DNA of 64,000 nt from Devosia sp. LC5 (GCF_000735585.1 NZ_JNNO01000012.1:248001-312000); one strand, 5' to 3'; counted from the first letter of the stretch, positions 38,878-47,991 are shown. Notes: generated from the sequence alone by a model not told the origin. A program made the numbers and translations.

Positions 38878-38974
38878 TCGAGGGGGAGTTTTCTCGGCGC
38901 ATGGATTGCCGTCTCCCCCGCCCCATATCGCCGCACCCCCGTGCCATATTTTGACCTTTTCCCCGCGAACGCCT

Positions 38975-39538
38975 ATGTCAATTGGCATGAGCACGATCGA
39001 AGACCTTCTGGCCACCGACCCCAGCCTGCTGCTCGTCGATGACGATGTGGCATTCCTGCAGCGCCTTGAACGCGCCATGGCGCGGCGGGGCTTTGATGTC
39101 CGCAGTGCCTCGAGCGTGGCCGATGGCCTGGCCGCGGTCGCCAGCAAGCCCCCCGCCTATGCGGTGGTCGATCTGCGGCTCGAGGATGGCAATGGCCTGC
39201 AGGTGGTTTCGGCGCTGCATCAGGCCCGTCCCGATGCCCGTGCCGTGGTGCTGACCGGCTATGGCAATATCGCCACCGCCGTCACCGCGGTGAAGCTGGG
39301 CGCCGTGGATTACCTGAGCAAGCCCGCCGATGCCGACGACGTCATCAATGCCCTGCTCGCCACCGGCGAGGACAAGCCCGAGCCGCCGGAAAATCCCATG
39401 TCGGCCGATCGCGTCCGCTGGGAACATATCCAGCGCGTTTATGAATTGTGCGACCGCAACGTCTCGGAAACCGCACGGCGCCTGAATATGCACCGCCGCA
39501 CCCTGCAGCGGATTTTGGCGAAACGCGCGCCGAAGTAA
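38975..39538 (+). CDS. regA: Response regulator RegA/ActR/PrrA
   Basis: 187-residue global redox regulator. Receiver domain with LLLVDDDVAFLQRLERAM (phospho-Asp in AYAVVDLRLEDGNGLQVV), conserved Thr/Lys in VLTGYGNIATAV and YLSKPADADD, then the Fis-type HTH ENPMSADRVRWEHIQRVYEL / NVSETARRLNMHRRTLQRIL, nearly invariant among RegA homologues. Start at ATG 38975, or four codons later at 38987; neither has a good ribosome site. Partner of regB upstream; targets in relatives include respiration, CO2 and N2 fixation genes. Confidence 0.96.
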   Translation: MSIGMSTIEDLLATDPSLLLVDDDVAFLQRLERAMARRGFDVRSASSVADGLAAVASKPPAYAVVDLRLEDGNGLQVVSALHQARPDARAVVLTGYGNIATAVTAVKLGAVDYLSKPADADDVINALLATGEDKPEPPENPMSADRVRWEHIQRVYELCDRNVSETARRLNMHRRTLQRILAKRAPK

Positions 39539-39567
39539 GTTTGTATACTGCGGAACGCCTAGCTTGC

Positions 39568-39692
39568 GTCCCCTCGCCCCTCAGGGGAGAGGGCCAGGGT
39601 GAGGGGTGCGATGCTGGCGTTGAGTGTCATCCAACCGCTTCACCCCTCATCCGGCGCTACGCGCCACCTTCTCCCCTGAGGGGCGAAGGGAA
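39568..39692. repeat. C-rich inverted repeat, family E
   Basis: CCCCTCGCCCCTCAGGGGAG near 39570 and CTTCTCCCCTGAGGGGCGAA near 39668 form long inverted arms, with CACCCCTCATCCGGCGCTAC between. Fills most of the gap between regA and the beta-CASP gene. Confidence 0.65.
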
Positions 39693-39775
39693 GTCAGCTC
39701 AAAACTCCCCTCTTTCGCCGTAATGTCAAAGCGTTAGTCTAGACATCAACGGCAACGCGGCGGAGGAGCCCAGAA

Positions 39776-41431
39776 ATGACTGTCACCCTACACTTCCATG
39801 GCGCCTCCGGCACGGTAACCGGCTCCTGCTATCGCGTCGTCCATCCCGCCGGCCAGTTCCTGGTCGATTGCGGCCTGTTCCAGGGCAATAAGTCAGTCCG
39901 CGACCTCAATCTGAAGCCCACCCCCTTCGATCCGCGGGCGATCGATTTCCTGCTGCTCACCCATGCCCATATCGATCACGCGGGGCTCTTGCCAAAGCTC
40001 TATCGCGAACGCTGGCGCGGCCCGATGTGGATGACTGAACCCACTTCGGGCCTGCTCGAATATCTGCTGCCCGACAGCGCCGGCATCCAGGAAAGCGAAG
40101 CCGAGCGCGAAACCAAGAAGCGCGGCCGCCGCGGCGATGAGCCGGCCACCCCGCTCTACACCATGGAAGATGCCGAAGAGGCCCTCAAGCACCGCTTGAC
40201 CTGCAATTACGGCGAATGGATCAATCCGGGGCCCGGCGTGCGCGCCCGCTATTGGAATGCCGGCCATATTATCGGCTCGGCCTCCATCGAGGTGGAAGTG
40301 GCCAACGGCGATGGCAAGCCGGTGCGCCTGCTGTTCTCGGGCGATATCGGACCGGACGAAAAGGTGTTCTATAACGAGCCCGAAGGCCCGGCGGGCTTTG
40401 ATTACATTCTGAGTGAATCCACCTATGGCGGCCGCGAGCGGGTGGATTATACTTTGGTGCAGCGCCGCGAAGCGCTCAAGGCCGAGATCAACACCGCCCT
40501 GGCGCGCGGTGGCAATCTGGTCATCCCCGCCTTTGCCGTCGAGCGCAGCCAGGAATTGCTACATGATATCGGCTATCTCATCAAATCGGGCGAGATCGAT
40601 CCGCGCCTGGTGTTTCTCGATTCCCCGCTCGCCAGCAAGGTCACCGGCGTCTATCGCAAATATTCCAAAATGTTCGAGGATGTCGAACTGGGGGCCGATG
40701 AGCTGTTCAACGATCCGCGCTTCCGCATCATCGAGGCGGTGGAGGACAGCAAGGCCATCAACACCATTCGCGGCGGCGCCATTATCATGTCCGCCTCCGG
40801 CATGGCCGATGCCGGCCGCATCAAGCACCATCTGCGCAACAATCTGATCCGTGCCAATGCGACCGTGCTGTTCGTGGGCTACCAGGCGCCCGGCACTTTG
40901 GGCCAGATCATCCTCTCCGGCGCCAAGGAAGTGCGCATTCACGGCACGCTCGTGCCGGTGCGCGCCGCGGTCCGCGCCATGGGCAATTACTCCGCCCATG
41001 CCGATCACTCCGAACTGATGGCCTGGATCAAGGCTCGCCTGCCCGCACATGGCGCGATCTTTCTGACCCATGGCGAAGACGAGGAGCGCACCGCCCTGCG
41101 CGCCGCTTTGATGGCGACGGGGCTTTCCGGCGATCAGGTCATCCTGCCCCAGCTCGACGATTATTTCGAACTCACCGCCATGGGCATTTCTGCCAAGGCG
41201 CGTCCGGCGACGCCACGGATCGATCCGGCGCAATTGCCGTCCGACTGGCACAATGCCTTTTCGGACTTCACCATCCGCCTCAGCCAGGCGCTGCAAACCG
41301 GCAGCGACGCGGAAAAGCTCGCCCTGATGCGCAGCCTCCAGGCGCAGCTCTCGAGCCTGGGCGCAGCGCCCTCACCGGGCCATGTGCCCAGCCCGATCAC
41401 GCCGGTGGAGACGCGGGGGTATGACGAATAG
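39776..41431 (+). CDS. MBL-fold beta-CASP RNA hydrolase
   Basis: 551-residue metallo-beta-lactamase fold nuclease of the RNA-specific (CPSF/YSH1-like) class. Motif HAHIDHAG (zinc site), FSGDIGPDE, the beta-CASP domain with IPAFAVERSQELLHDIGY and SASGMADAGRIKHHL, and NYSAHADHSEL plus LTHGEDEERTALR in the C-terminal RMMBL part. An extra C-terminal extension of about 70 residues (DFTIRLSQALQTGS onward) is unusual. Targets are unknown; RNA processing or decay is likely. AGGAG lies 10 bases before the ATG. Confidence 0.9.
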   Translation: MTVTLHFHGASGTVTGSCYRVVHPAGQFLVDCGLFQGNKSVRDLNLKPTPFDPRAIDFLLLTHAHIDHAGLLPKLYRERWRGPMWMTEPTSGLLEYLLPDSAGIQESEAERETKKRGRRGDEPATPLYTMEDAEEALKHRLTCNYGEWINPGPGVRARYWNAGHIIGSASIEVEVANGDGKPVRLLFSGDIGPDEKVFYNEPEGPAGFDYILSESTYGGRERVDYTLVQRREALKAEINTALARGGNLVIPAFAVERSQELLHDIGYLIKSGEIDPRLVFLDSPLASKVTGVYRKYSKMFEDVELGADELFNDPRFRIIEAVEDSKAINTIRGGAIIMSASGMADAGRIKHHLRNNLIRANATVLFVGYQAPGTLGQIILSGAKEVRIHGTLVPVRAAVRAMGNYSAHADHSELMAWIKARLPAHGAIFLTHGEDEERTALRAALMATGLSGDQVILPQLDDYFELTAMGISAKARPATPRIDPAQLPSDWHNAFSDFTIRLSQALQTGSDAEKLALMRSLQAQLSSLGAAPSPGHVPSPITPVETRGYDE

Positions 41432-41481
41432 CGGGGTACTCCGATCCATCAGCCCGATCCTCGATCCATTCTCACCCACAA

Positions 41482-41713
41482 TGTCATTCCGGCGGAGGCC
41501 GGAATCCATGCTGAAGGCCATCCCAGCGCTGGATGTGTGCGGCTCACCACGGACATGGATTCCGGCCTGCGCCGGAATGACACCGAGGTTGATGAAGTAT
41601 CGGCGACGCACCCACATCTCCCCTCCGCACCATCTCCCTCGGGCTCGACCCGAGGGCCTTTCGCAACCCGGCACGAGCGGTGAGCGGCTCTCGGGTCAAG
41701 CCCGAGGGAAAGC
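41482..41713. repeat. Palindromic repeats, families B and C
   Basis: Family B unit at 41482-41583 (GTCATTCCGGCGGAGGCCGG and CCGGCCTGCGCCGGAATGAC) and family C unit at 41633-41713 (CTCCCTCGGGCTCGACCCGA and TCTCGGGTCAAGCCCGAGGG). Together they account for the 336-base gap between the converging hydrolase and LysR genes. Confidence 0.72.
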
Positions 41714-41767
41714 GATTGTGTCGTTCTGGAGTGGTGCACCACCCCTTGGGCGGAAAGCGGGCAAATC

Positions 41768-42679
41768 TCACCCCCGCGACTGATACACATACCCCCGCAC
41801 CGAAGCCGGTACCTCCGCCTCCAGCCATTCGCGGAATGCCCGCGTCTTGCGTGGTTCCCGCCTTCCCTTGGCGATGGCCAGCCAATAGCCATGCGGTCCG
41901 CTCACCGGCAGCTCGAACGGGCGCACCAGCCGCCCGTCGCTGACCGGATCGGCGCTCATCATATCCACCGCCATCAGCACGCCCTGTTCGGAAATGGCCG
42001 CATCGAACGCCAGGGATGGATCGGAATAGGTCGGCCCCACCAGCAGCCCGTCACGCGCCAGCCCGGCCGCATCCAGCCACAGGTCCCAGCTCAGCATGGT
42101 GGTCTCGTCGCGGATCATCGGCACAGCCATCAGATCGGCCGGGGTCCGGAGCTGCCGCGCCAGAACAGGTGCGCAGACCGGCTGGAACGCCTGCCCGCCG
42201 ATCATCGTCGCGGTCACCCCGGGCCACTTGCCCAGCCCGAAACGGATGCCGCAATCCATGTCGGGACGGCTCAGATCGATCATCTGCGCCGTCACCGTCA
42301 GCCGAACCTCGATATCGGGATGCAGGGCGGTGAATTTGTTGATCCGCCAGATCAGCCAGCGGCTGGCAAACACGCTCCCCACTGTCAGGTTCAGTACGCC
42401 CTCGTCACTGCCCTTGAGCGTGGTCAGCCCGTCCTGCAGGGCGGCAAAGCCGGCCGTCAGTTGCGGCAGCGCCTGTTTGAGCGCCGGCAAGGGCACGAGC
42501 CCAGCTGGCGTGCGCTCGAACAATTCCATGCCCAGCCGTTCCTCGGCCCGCCGCAAATGCTGGCTGACCGCACCCATGGTCACGCCCAATTCCTCGGCCG
42601 CCGGGGCGAGCGAACCGCGCCGCGCCACGATCTCGATGGCCCGCAAGGCATTGAGGGGGATGGAAAACAGCGAACTCAT
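41768..42679 (-). CDS. LysR-family regulator, GcvA-like
   Basis: 303-residue transcription regulator. Winged HTH at 1-60 (LRAIEIVARRGSLAPAAEELGVTMGAVSQHLRRAEERLGMELFERT), with the GcvA-type ALPQLTAGFAALQDGL linker, then a periplasmic-binding-like effector domain (DLSRPDMDCGIRFGLGKWPG). It faces a small peptide gene 105 bases away, the arrangement usual for LysR regulators and the target they control. Confidence 0.92.
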   Translation of the reverse strand: MSSLFSIPLNALRAIEIVARRGSLAPAAEELGVTMGAVSQHLRRAEERLGMELFERTPAGLVPLPALKQALPQLTAGFAALQDGLTTLKGSDEGVLNLTVGSVFASRWLIWRINKFTALHPDIEVRLTVTAQMIDLSRPDMDCGIRFGLGKWPGVTATMIGGQAFQPVCAPVLARQLRTPADLMAVPMIRDETTMLSWDLWLDAAGLARDGLLVGPTYSDPSLAFDAAISEQGVLMAVDMMSADPVSDGRLVRPFELPVSGPHGYWLAIAKGRREPRKTRAFREWLEAEVPASVRGYVYQSRG

Positions 42680-42784
42680 ATAGATTTTCTATACCTTGGC
42701 CCAGCTCTTGTCCATTGCTCGAGCCCAATGGATGGCGCATTGATTAGGTATCAAATAAATACTGACCCGAAAGGAGGTCACAAA

Positions 42785-42931
42785 ATGTCAAACCTGATCT
42801 TGTTGCTCCGTCGCCTCACCTCCTGGCTCACCCCGCGCGATGGCACACAAACCCATCCCGACCAGATGAGCCTGCAGGAATGGGCCGATTTGCCCGCTTA
42901 TCACCCCCTCGCCGACCGCGCGCCGTGCTGA
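42785..42931 (+). CDS. 48-residue peptide divergent from LysR
   Basis: MSNLILLLRRLTSWLTPRDG at the N terminus (an amphipathic, Arg-containing helix) then MSLQEWADLPAYHPLADRAPC. The ribosome site AAAGGAGGTCACAAA is among the strongest in the window, which is why this short frame is called. Small proteins with an ADLPxxHP motif beside LysR genes occur in related bacteria (from memory); the N-terminal part recalls DUF1127 proteins. The intergenic region is AT-rich (TTAGGTATCAAATAAATACTG), as expected for a regulated promoter. Confidence 0.75.
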   Translation: MSNLILLLRRLTSWLTPRDGTQTHPDQMSLQEWADLPAYHPLADRAPC

Positions 42932-42999
42932 GGCCATAATCACGCGCTTGAAGGGGAGGCAGAAAGCCCGCACGGGCCCCCGCCTTCAAGGAGATCGTT

Positions 43000-43461
43000 A
43001 TGATCCGCACCTTCACCGCGCTGACCCTGCTGCTGGCCGGCACCGCTTCGCTCGCCGCCCAGGAGGCCGCCCCCGCTGCGCCCGCCACCCCGCCGGCGGC
43101 CAATATCGTGGTCGATCCGCTGGCCCAGATCGACAATACGCCCAAAAATGCCAACCTGCTCACCGGCCTCTACGCCACCAAGGCGGTGATCGAATTGTGC
43201 AGCGTCACCGTCGATCCCGCCGTGCTGACCCGCATGAGCAATGACCAGAAGCGCTTCGAGACCGGCATGGGCATGGACCAGGCCACCGGCGAAAAGGCCT
43301 ATATCCAGGTCAAGGCCGATGTCGAAAAGACCAGTCCCGACTGCGCCGAAGGCAGCACCGACCGCCAGAGCGTCGATGCCGTCGTCTCCATCTATGCCAA
43401 CCAGGGCGCCGCTGCCGCCGCACCGACGACTCCCCCCGCGCCGGCCACGCCTGCGCAATAA
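43000..43461 (+). CDS. Secreted Ala/Pro-rich hypothetical protein
   Basis: 153 residues. Signal peptide (IRTFTALTLLLAGTASLAAQ), low-complexity APAAPATPPAAN, a folded core NANLLTGLYATKAVIELCSV with two cysteines (C67 and C115 or so, likely a disulfide), and a second Ala/Pro-rich tail. No family recognised. AAGGAGATCGTT gives a good ribosome site. Confidence 0.72.
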   Translation: MIRTFTALTLLLAGTASLAAQEAAPAAPATPPAANIVVDPLAQIDNTPKNANLLTGLYATKAVIELCSVTVDPAVLTRMSNDQKRFETGMGMDQATGEKAYIQVKADVEKTSPDCAEGSTDRQSVDAVVSIYANQGAAAAAPTTPPAPATPAQ

Positions 43462-43530
43462 TTGGCGCAGAATCCCGGAGGTCACACCTGCGTGACCTCG
43501 GTGGATCGCCCGCCCTGCTCCCCCTATAGA

Positions 43531-43887
43531 ATGGCCATGCAGCGCTTTTTGCCGCTTATCGCCGCGCTTTTTACGCTTGCCTCGGTCTGGGGCGGGGCGA
43601 GTGGCTATGCCATGGCCTATTCGAGCGATATGCCTGGCGTGACCATCCCCGCCGGGGATGATTTTTGCCTCGCGCCCTTGGCCGAGAGCGATCCGGTCGT
43701 GTCCTTCAAGGTCTGCGGCAAGAAGAAGACCGGCATTGTCATGCCCTGCAATGGGCATCCGGGAATCTTGGCGGATGCCTGCGTCGAACCGGTCGACGCG
43801 GCCCGTGACGACCATGTTGTTCGGACCGAGCGGTTCACCCCGTCCCGGCTGATCCTCGAACAGCTCAAGCCGCCAATAGCGGGCTAG
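43531..43887 (+). CDS. Small exported hypothetical protein
   Basis: 118 residues from ATG 43531 (an ATG two codons later is equally possible). Signal peptide QRFLPLIAALFTLASVWGGA, then DFCLAPLAESDPVVSFKVCGKKK and VMPCNGHPGILADACVEPV with four cysteines. No family recognised. Sits between two other exported-protein genes on the same strand. Confidence 0.65.
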   Translation: MAMQRFLPLIAALFTLASVWGGASGYAMAYSSDMPGVTIPAGDDFCLAPLAESDPVVSFKVCGKKKTGIVMPCNGHPGILADACVEPVDAARDDHVVRTERFTPSRLILEQLKPPIAG

Positions 43888-43967
43888 GTCCGGGCGCCAT
43901 CGCGCCCTTTTCACCCTGCCCTCTTCCCCAAGCAGCCGGCATTCCGGCCGCCGAAAGACCTTTGTTC

Positions 43968-44663
43968 ATGACCCTTTCTGTTCCCACCCCGTCGCTGACG
44001 CGACGGCAATTGCTGGCGGGTGGCACAAGCCTTGCCGCCCTGGCTCTGGCCGGTTGCACGACCACCACACCCATTCAGCGCCCCGTTATGCCCGCTGGCC
44101 CCATGACCTATGAAGTGACACCCGAAGCACTGGCCATGTATGGCCCGCTGCCGGACGAAGACTTCCCCATTCCGGCCGCGCGGGTCGATCTGCTCAATCC
44201 GGTTTACCGGCGGCAGGAAGTGGCCAATGACACCGGCGAAGCGCCCGGCACGATCATTGTCGATACCGCCAGCCGGTTCCTCTATTGGACGCTGCCGAAT
44301 GGCCGCGCCATGCGCTATGGCGTGGGGATCGGCCGGGCGGGCTTTGCCTGGGAAGGACGCGCCCACATGGCCTATAAGCGCAAATGGCCGGTCTGGACGC
44401 CGCCTGCGGACATGATTGTCCGCCAGCCGGAGCTGGAAATCTACCGCCATGGCCAGAAACCGGGGCTCGACAACGCGCTGGGGCCGCGGGCGCTTTATAT
44501 CCACCAGGGCAATGTGGACACGCTCTATCGCATCCATGGCAATATGGATGTGCTGTCGATCGGGCAGGCGGTGTCGAGCGGCTGCGTGCGGCTGCTGTTT
44601 CAGGATGTGATCGATTTATACGAGCGAGTGCCATCGGGCGCGCCGATTGTGGTGCTGCAATAG
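43968..44663 (+). CDS. L,D-transpeptidase (YkuD), lipoprotein
   Basis: 231-residue peptidoglycan cross-linking enzyme making 3-3 bonds or attaching proteins. N terminus TRRQLLAGGTSLAALALAGC carries both a twin-arginine and a lipobox with Cys30. The YkuD domain has AMRYGVGIGRAGFAWEGRA and the active site HGNMDVLSIGQAVSSGCVRL (catalytic Cys in SSGCVRL). Start at ATG 43968 with GAAAGA upstream. Confidence 0.94.
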   Translation: MTLSVPTPSLTRRQLLAGGTSLAALALAGCTTTTPIQRPVMPAGPMTYEVTPEALAMYGPLPDEDFPIPAARVDLLNPVYRRQEVANDTGEAPGTIIVDTASRFLYWTLPNGRAMRYGVGIGRAGFAWEGRAHMAYKRKWPVWTPPADMIVRQPELEIYRHGQKPGLDNALGPRALYIHQGNVDTLYRIHGNMDVLSIGQAVSSGCVRLLFQDVIDLYERVPSGAPIVVLQ

Positions 44664-44698
44664 GGGGGGCTGCCACCTTCCCCCAGGCTCAGTTCCGC

Positions 44699-44863
44699 CG
44701 TCATTGCCCGGCTTGTCCGGGCAATCCATGCCTCCGCAGGCGCTGAAAGATGGATCACCCGGACAAGCCGGGTGATGACGATGAACGGAAGAACCGGCGC
44801 AGGCGACGAAGTCCTATTTGCCGAAGCGCGGCAAACAGAGGCTCCCGGTTTCGCGGGAATGAC
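44699..44863. repeat. Family A repeat copy 2 and half family F repeat
   Basis: Family A at 44699-44779 (CATTGCCCGGCTTGTCCGGG and CCCGGACAAGCCGGGTGATG) and a single arm of family F near 44839-44863 (GGTTTCGCGGGAATGACC). Located between the converging transpeptidase and penicillin-binding protein genes. Confidence 0.72.
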
Positions 44864-44908
44864 CCTGTGCTTGGAGGCAGGCGCGGTGCTGGACCGCCAT
44901 CTCAGGCC

Positions 44909-47434
44909 CTAATTCCCGAAGATCAGGTCCATCAACGTGCGCTGCTGCTCGGGCTCCTGGTAGATCACCTGGCCACCGACCGGCTGGGGCGGGGCGAACT
45001 GGCCCTGCTGCTGGGCGGGGGCCGAGGGGACCCAGACCTGCTGGCCGGTGGAGGGATCGAGCACCAGCACCATGGGCATGCCGGTATCGGGATCGATCGG
45101 CGCCGTAGTGCCGGCATCGACGGATGGACCCTGCTGGAAGCCTTCACCCGGTTGCAGGGGCATGCCGGTGGCCGGATCGATGGCCTGACCATTGGGGTCC
45201 ACGATCTGCTGGCCCACCGGCAGGCCGGTCATGGGGTCGACCATCTGGCCGGTCTGGATCGGCTGGTTGGCGGGCGCGGCGACCGGCTGGCCGGTCTGGG
45301 CATCGACATGCTGGACCATGGGCTGGCCGGTGGCGGGGTCGATGGCCTGCTGGCCGGTGGCCGGATCGATGACGGGCTGCGCCACGCTCTGCCCGGCATA
45401 GGAGCCGTGCGGAATCTGGGCGATCTGCTTGCCGGCATGGGCCTTGGTCATGAATTCGGACCAGATCACAGCTGGCACATTGCCGCCCGACAGGGTGGTC
45501 TTGGTGTCGTTGTCATTGCCCAGCCACACGCCGGTGACCATGGCCGCGGTATAGCCGACAAACAGCGCATCGCGCGCATTCTGGCTGGTGCCGGTCTTGC
45601 CGCCGAACTGCCAGCCATTCAGGTTCGCCCCTTTGCCGGTGCCCACTTCGACCGCGGTTTCCAGCATGTCGTTCATTTCGTCGAGTACATTGGGGGCGAT
45701 GACGCGGCCGGGGCCGGCGTCGGACGCCTCATAAAGCTGCTCGCCGTCCTTGGTCTCGATCTTGGTGATGACATTGGGGATCACGCCCATGCCGCCATTG
45801 GCGAAGGGGGCATATGCGCCGGTCAATTCGAGCAGGTTCACTTCCTGGGTGCCCAGCGCAATGGAGGGCACAGGTGTCAGATGCGAAGAAATGCCCATGC
45901 GGGTGGCCACGTCGACCACGGCCTGGGGCGTGACGTCGATGGCAAGGCGCGCCGCGATGGTGTTGAGCGAATAGGCCAGGCCCTGCCGCAAGGTCACCGT
46001 ACCGGCATATTTGCCCGAGGCATTGCGCGGGCTCCAGCCCTGATATTCGAACTGGGCATCTTCGGCCAGGGTCTCGGGCGTATAGCCCTTTTCCATGGCG
46101 GCCAGATAGACGAAGGGCTTGAAGGTCGAGCCGGGCTGGCGCTTGGCGGTGACGGCGCGGTTGTATTGGCTGGCCTGATAATCGACGCCGCCCACCATGG
46201 CGCGCACCGTGCCATCCACATCCATGGCGACCAGGGCACCCTGGTTGAAGCCGCGCTTGGGACCTTCGGAGGCCACCAATTCCTTGACGATGAACTCGGC
46301 GTCCTTCTGCATTTTCCAGTCAATGGTGGTCTGCACCACCACATCGGTTTCGATCTCCCCGATATAGGCGGTCATCAGGCTCTCGACCCAGTCGGCGACA
46401 TAGGATTCCGAGCCCGCGACCCGGGTGCGCACGGATTGGTTGGGGTCGATCTGGGCGGCGGAGGCTTCCTCGCGCGTGATATAGCCTTCTTCAGCCATGG
46501 AATTGAGCGTCAGGCGCTGGCGTTCCTTGGCGCGTTCCGGATTGGATTTTGGATTATAGGCCGAGGGCGCGGGCAGGATGCCGGCCAGCATGGCGGCCTG
46601 GCCCAGCGACAGATTGCGCGCGGAGACGCCGAAATAGGTTTGCGCGGCGGCCTCGATGCCGGTGGCGCCGGCGCCGAAATAGACGCGGTTCATATAGAGT
46701 TCGAGGATTTCTTCCTTCGTATAGTTCTGCTCCAGCCACACCGCCAGAATGGCTTCCTGCACCTTGCGGCCCAGGGTCTGGTCGGGGGTGAGGAAGAGGT
46801 TCTTGGCCACCTGCTGGGTGATGGTGGAGGCGCCACGGGTGACCCCGCGCGCCTGGATCATTTCGCGCGCCACCGACAGCAGGCCAATGGGATCCACCCC
46901 GAAATGGCTCATGAAACGGCGGTCTTCGCTGGCGATGATGGCCGCGGGCACATAATAGGGCAATTCGCGATAGGTGATCGCTTCGCCACCGGTCTGGCCG
47001 CGATTGGAGATCAGGCTCCCATCAGCCGCCAGGATGCGGATATTGGGCGGGCGATCGGGAATGGCCCAGGTATTGGACGAGGGCAATTGCGCGCCGTAAT
47101 AGACCACGATGCCGATAACCGCGATGCCGGCCCAAAGCGCCAGCACGAAGCCCCAGTAGAAAATGCCCATGAGCAAGCCACCGGTACGCGAACGGCGCTT
47201 CTTCGGCTTCCTGTCGCGGGCGACAGAGGCCTTGCCGCGGCGCGGTGGCTTGGGGGGCTTGCCCTTGGGATTGGGGGAGGCACCGCCCGAGCGTTCATCA
47301 TCGACAAACACGCCGACCGCCTTGCCCATGGAGGGTTCGACGCGCTCGCCGCCCTTGGCGCGGCTGGCCGCAGCCGGCTTGCCCTTGGGCTGAGCGCCAA
47401 CGCGATCATCGGCGGAAATGCGAAAATCCATCAA
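44909..47434 (-). CDS. Class A penicillin-binding protein (PBP1A type) with repetitive tail
   Basis: 841-residue bifunctional peptidoglycan synthase. Basic cytosolic N terminus, TM at about 88-112 (LLMGIFYWGFVLALWAGIAVIGIVV), glycosyltransferase domain with ASEDRRFMSHFGVDP and RGASTITQQVAKNLFL, transpeptidase domain with STFKPF (active Ser), SLNT and KTGTS. The last about 164 residues (coding 44912-45403) are a Pro/Gln-rich tail with repeated DPATGQ-like units (IDPATGQ, VDPMTGL, IDPDTGM, LDPSTGQ). Start MMDF at 47434. Such a tail is long for the family and may be periplasmic low-complexity linker. Confidence 0.93.
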   Translation of the reverse strand: MMDFRISADDRVGAQPKGKPAAASRAKGGERVEPSMGKAVGVFVDDERSGGASPNPKGKPPKPPRRGKASVARDRKPKKRRSRTGGLLMGIFYWGFVLALWAGIAVIGIVVYYGAQLPSSNTWAIPDRPPNIRILAADGSLISNRGQTGGEAITYRELPYYVPAAIIASEDRRFMSHFGVDPIGLLSVAREMIQARGVTRGASTITQQVAKNLFLTPDQTLGRKVQEAILAVWLEQNYTKEEILELYMNRVYFGAGATGIEAAAQTYFGVSARNLSLGQAAMLAGILPAPSAYNPKSNPERAKERQRLTLNSMAEEGYITREEASAAQIDPNQSVRTRVAGSESYVADWVESLMTAYIGEIETDVVVQTTIDWKMQKDAEFIVKELVASEGPKRGFNQGALVAMDVDGTVRAMVGGVDYQASQYNRAVTAKRQPGSTFKPFVYLAAMEKGYTPETLAEDAQFEYQGWSPRNASGKYAGTVTLRQGLAYSLNTIAARLAIDVTPQAVVDVATRMGISSHLTPVPSIALGTQEVNLLELTGAYAPFANGGMGVIPNVITKIETKDGEQLYEASDAGPGRVIAPNVLDEMNDMLETAVEVGTGKGANLNGWQFGGKTGTSQNARDALFVGYTAAMVTGVWLGNDNDTKTTLSGGNVPAVIWSEFMTKAHAGKQIAQIPHGSYAGQSVAQPVIDPATGQQAIDPATGQPMVQHVDAQTGQPVAAPANQPIQTGQMVDPMTGLPVGQQIVDPNGQAIDPATGMPLQPGEGFQQGPSVDAGTTAPIDPDTGMPMVLVLDPSTGQQVWVPSAPAQQQGQFAPPQPVGGQVIYQEPEQQRTLMDLIFGN

Positions 47435-47697
47435 TCGAACCCGAAATAGAAAGAGCCTGAGCCTTGCCTTCTACTCTCATCCGCCATCATGGCAAACAAA
47501 GAGGTTAGCAAAGCGTAAAGACCGACCAAGCCGTCCGCTGGCGCATCATTCCCGTGTTGATCGACAGGGGGCGCTTCCTGCGCGGCTACAGCAGCGTTCT
47601 CATGGGAAATTGTGGCCGGTTTATGTGAGCTTTTGCGGGTTACCCCGCCCCTGTTGCCGGTGGGCAACAAGGGGCAGTCACATTGCAGTGGGTGGGG

Positions 47698-47991
47698 TTA
47701 TTCGGCCGCGTGATAATATTCGCGCGAGGGGCGCACTGCGGCAATGACCGCATCCTCGGCCAAGGCCTGAAATTCAGCATCCTGACGTAGAGCTTCCAGA
47801 CTCCGTGCCACCGGCAAAGGACCGGACCAGTCTTCAAAGGCGAAAGCCAGAGCCGCAGCGGCTTCGGCAATGGCTTCGTCCAGCGTGTCGGCAACGGCAA
47901 TGACGCCCGCAACATCGGGGAAGGAAACGCCATAGCCGGACCCGGCGTCCTTGTGGATCAGGGCGATGTAATGGGCGTCACGCATCGTCAT
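47698..47991 (-). CDS. HicB-like antitoxin domain protein, orphan
   Basis: 97 residues with the HicB core YIALIHKDAGSGYGVSFPDVAG and DTLDEAIAEAAAALAFAFED, then PLPVARSLEALRQD. It ends without the C-terminal DNA-binding (RHH or HTH) domain. No HicA toxin gene is adjacent on either side: the next gene upstream ends 6 bases away (monooxygenase) and the 263 bases downstream hold no gene I can support. It may be a HicB-fold protein without a toxin role, co-transcribed with the monooxygenase. Confidence 0.82.
   Translation of the reverse strand: MTMRDAHYIALIHKDAGSGYGVSFPDVAGVIAVADTLDEAIAEAAAALAFAFEDWSGPLPVARSLEALRQDAEFQALAEDAVIAAVRPSREYYHAAE

Noticed and set aside
38550..38936. Minus-strand frame of 128 codons in the regB-regA gap
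   Set aside because: Opposite the better-supported plus-strand small gene, no ribosome site, composition rich in Arg/Ser/Pro.
44750..47449. 899-codon plus-strand frame opposite the penicillin-binding protein
   Set aside because: Length impressive but composition is antisense to a verified PBP; the repeated Asp-Pro-Ala-Thr-Gly units of the tail keep the opposite strand open. No ribosome site or domain.
47435..47697. Missing HicA gene in the gap after HicB
   Set aside because: Neither strand gives a frame with the HicA fold (double-stranded RNA-binding like, GSH motif).
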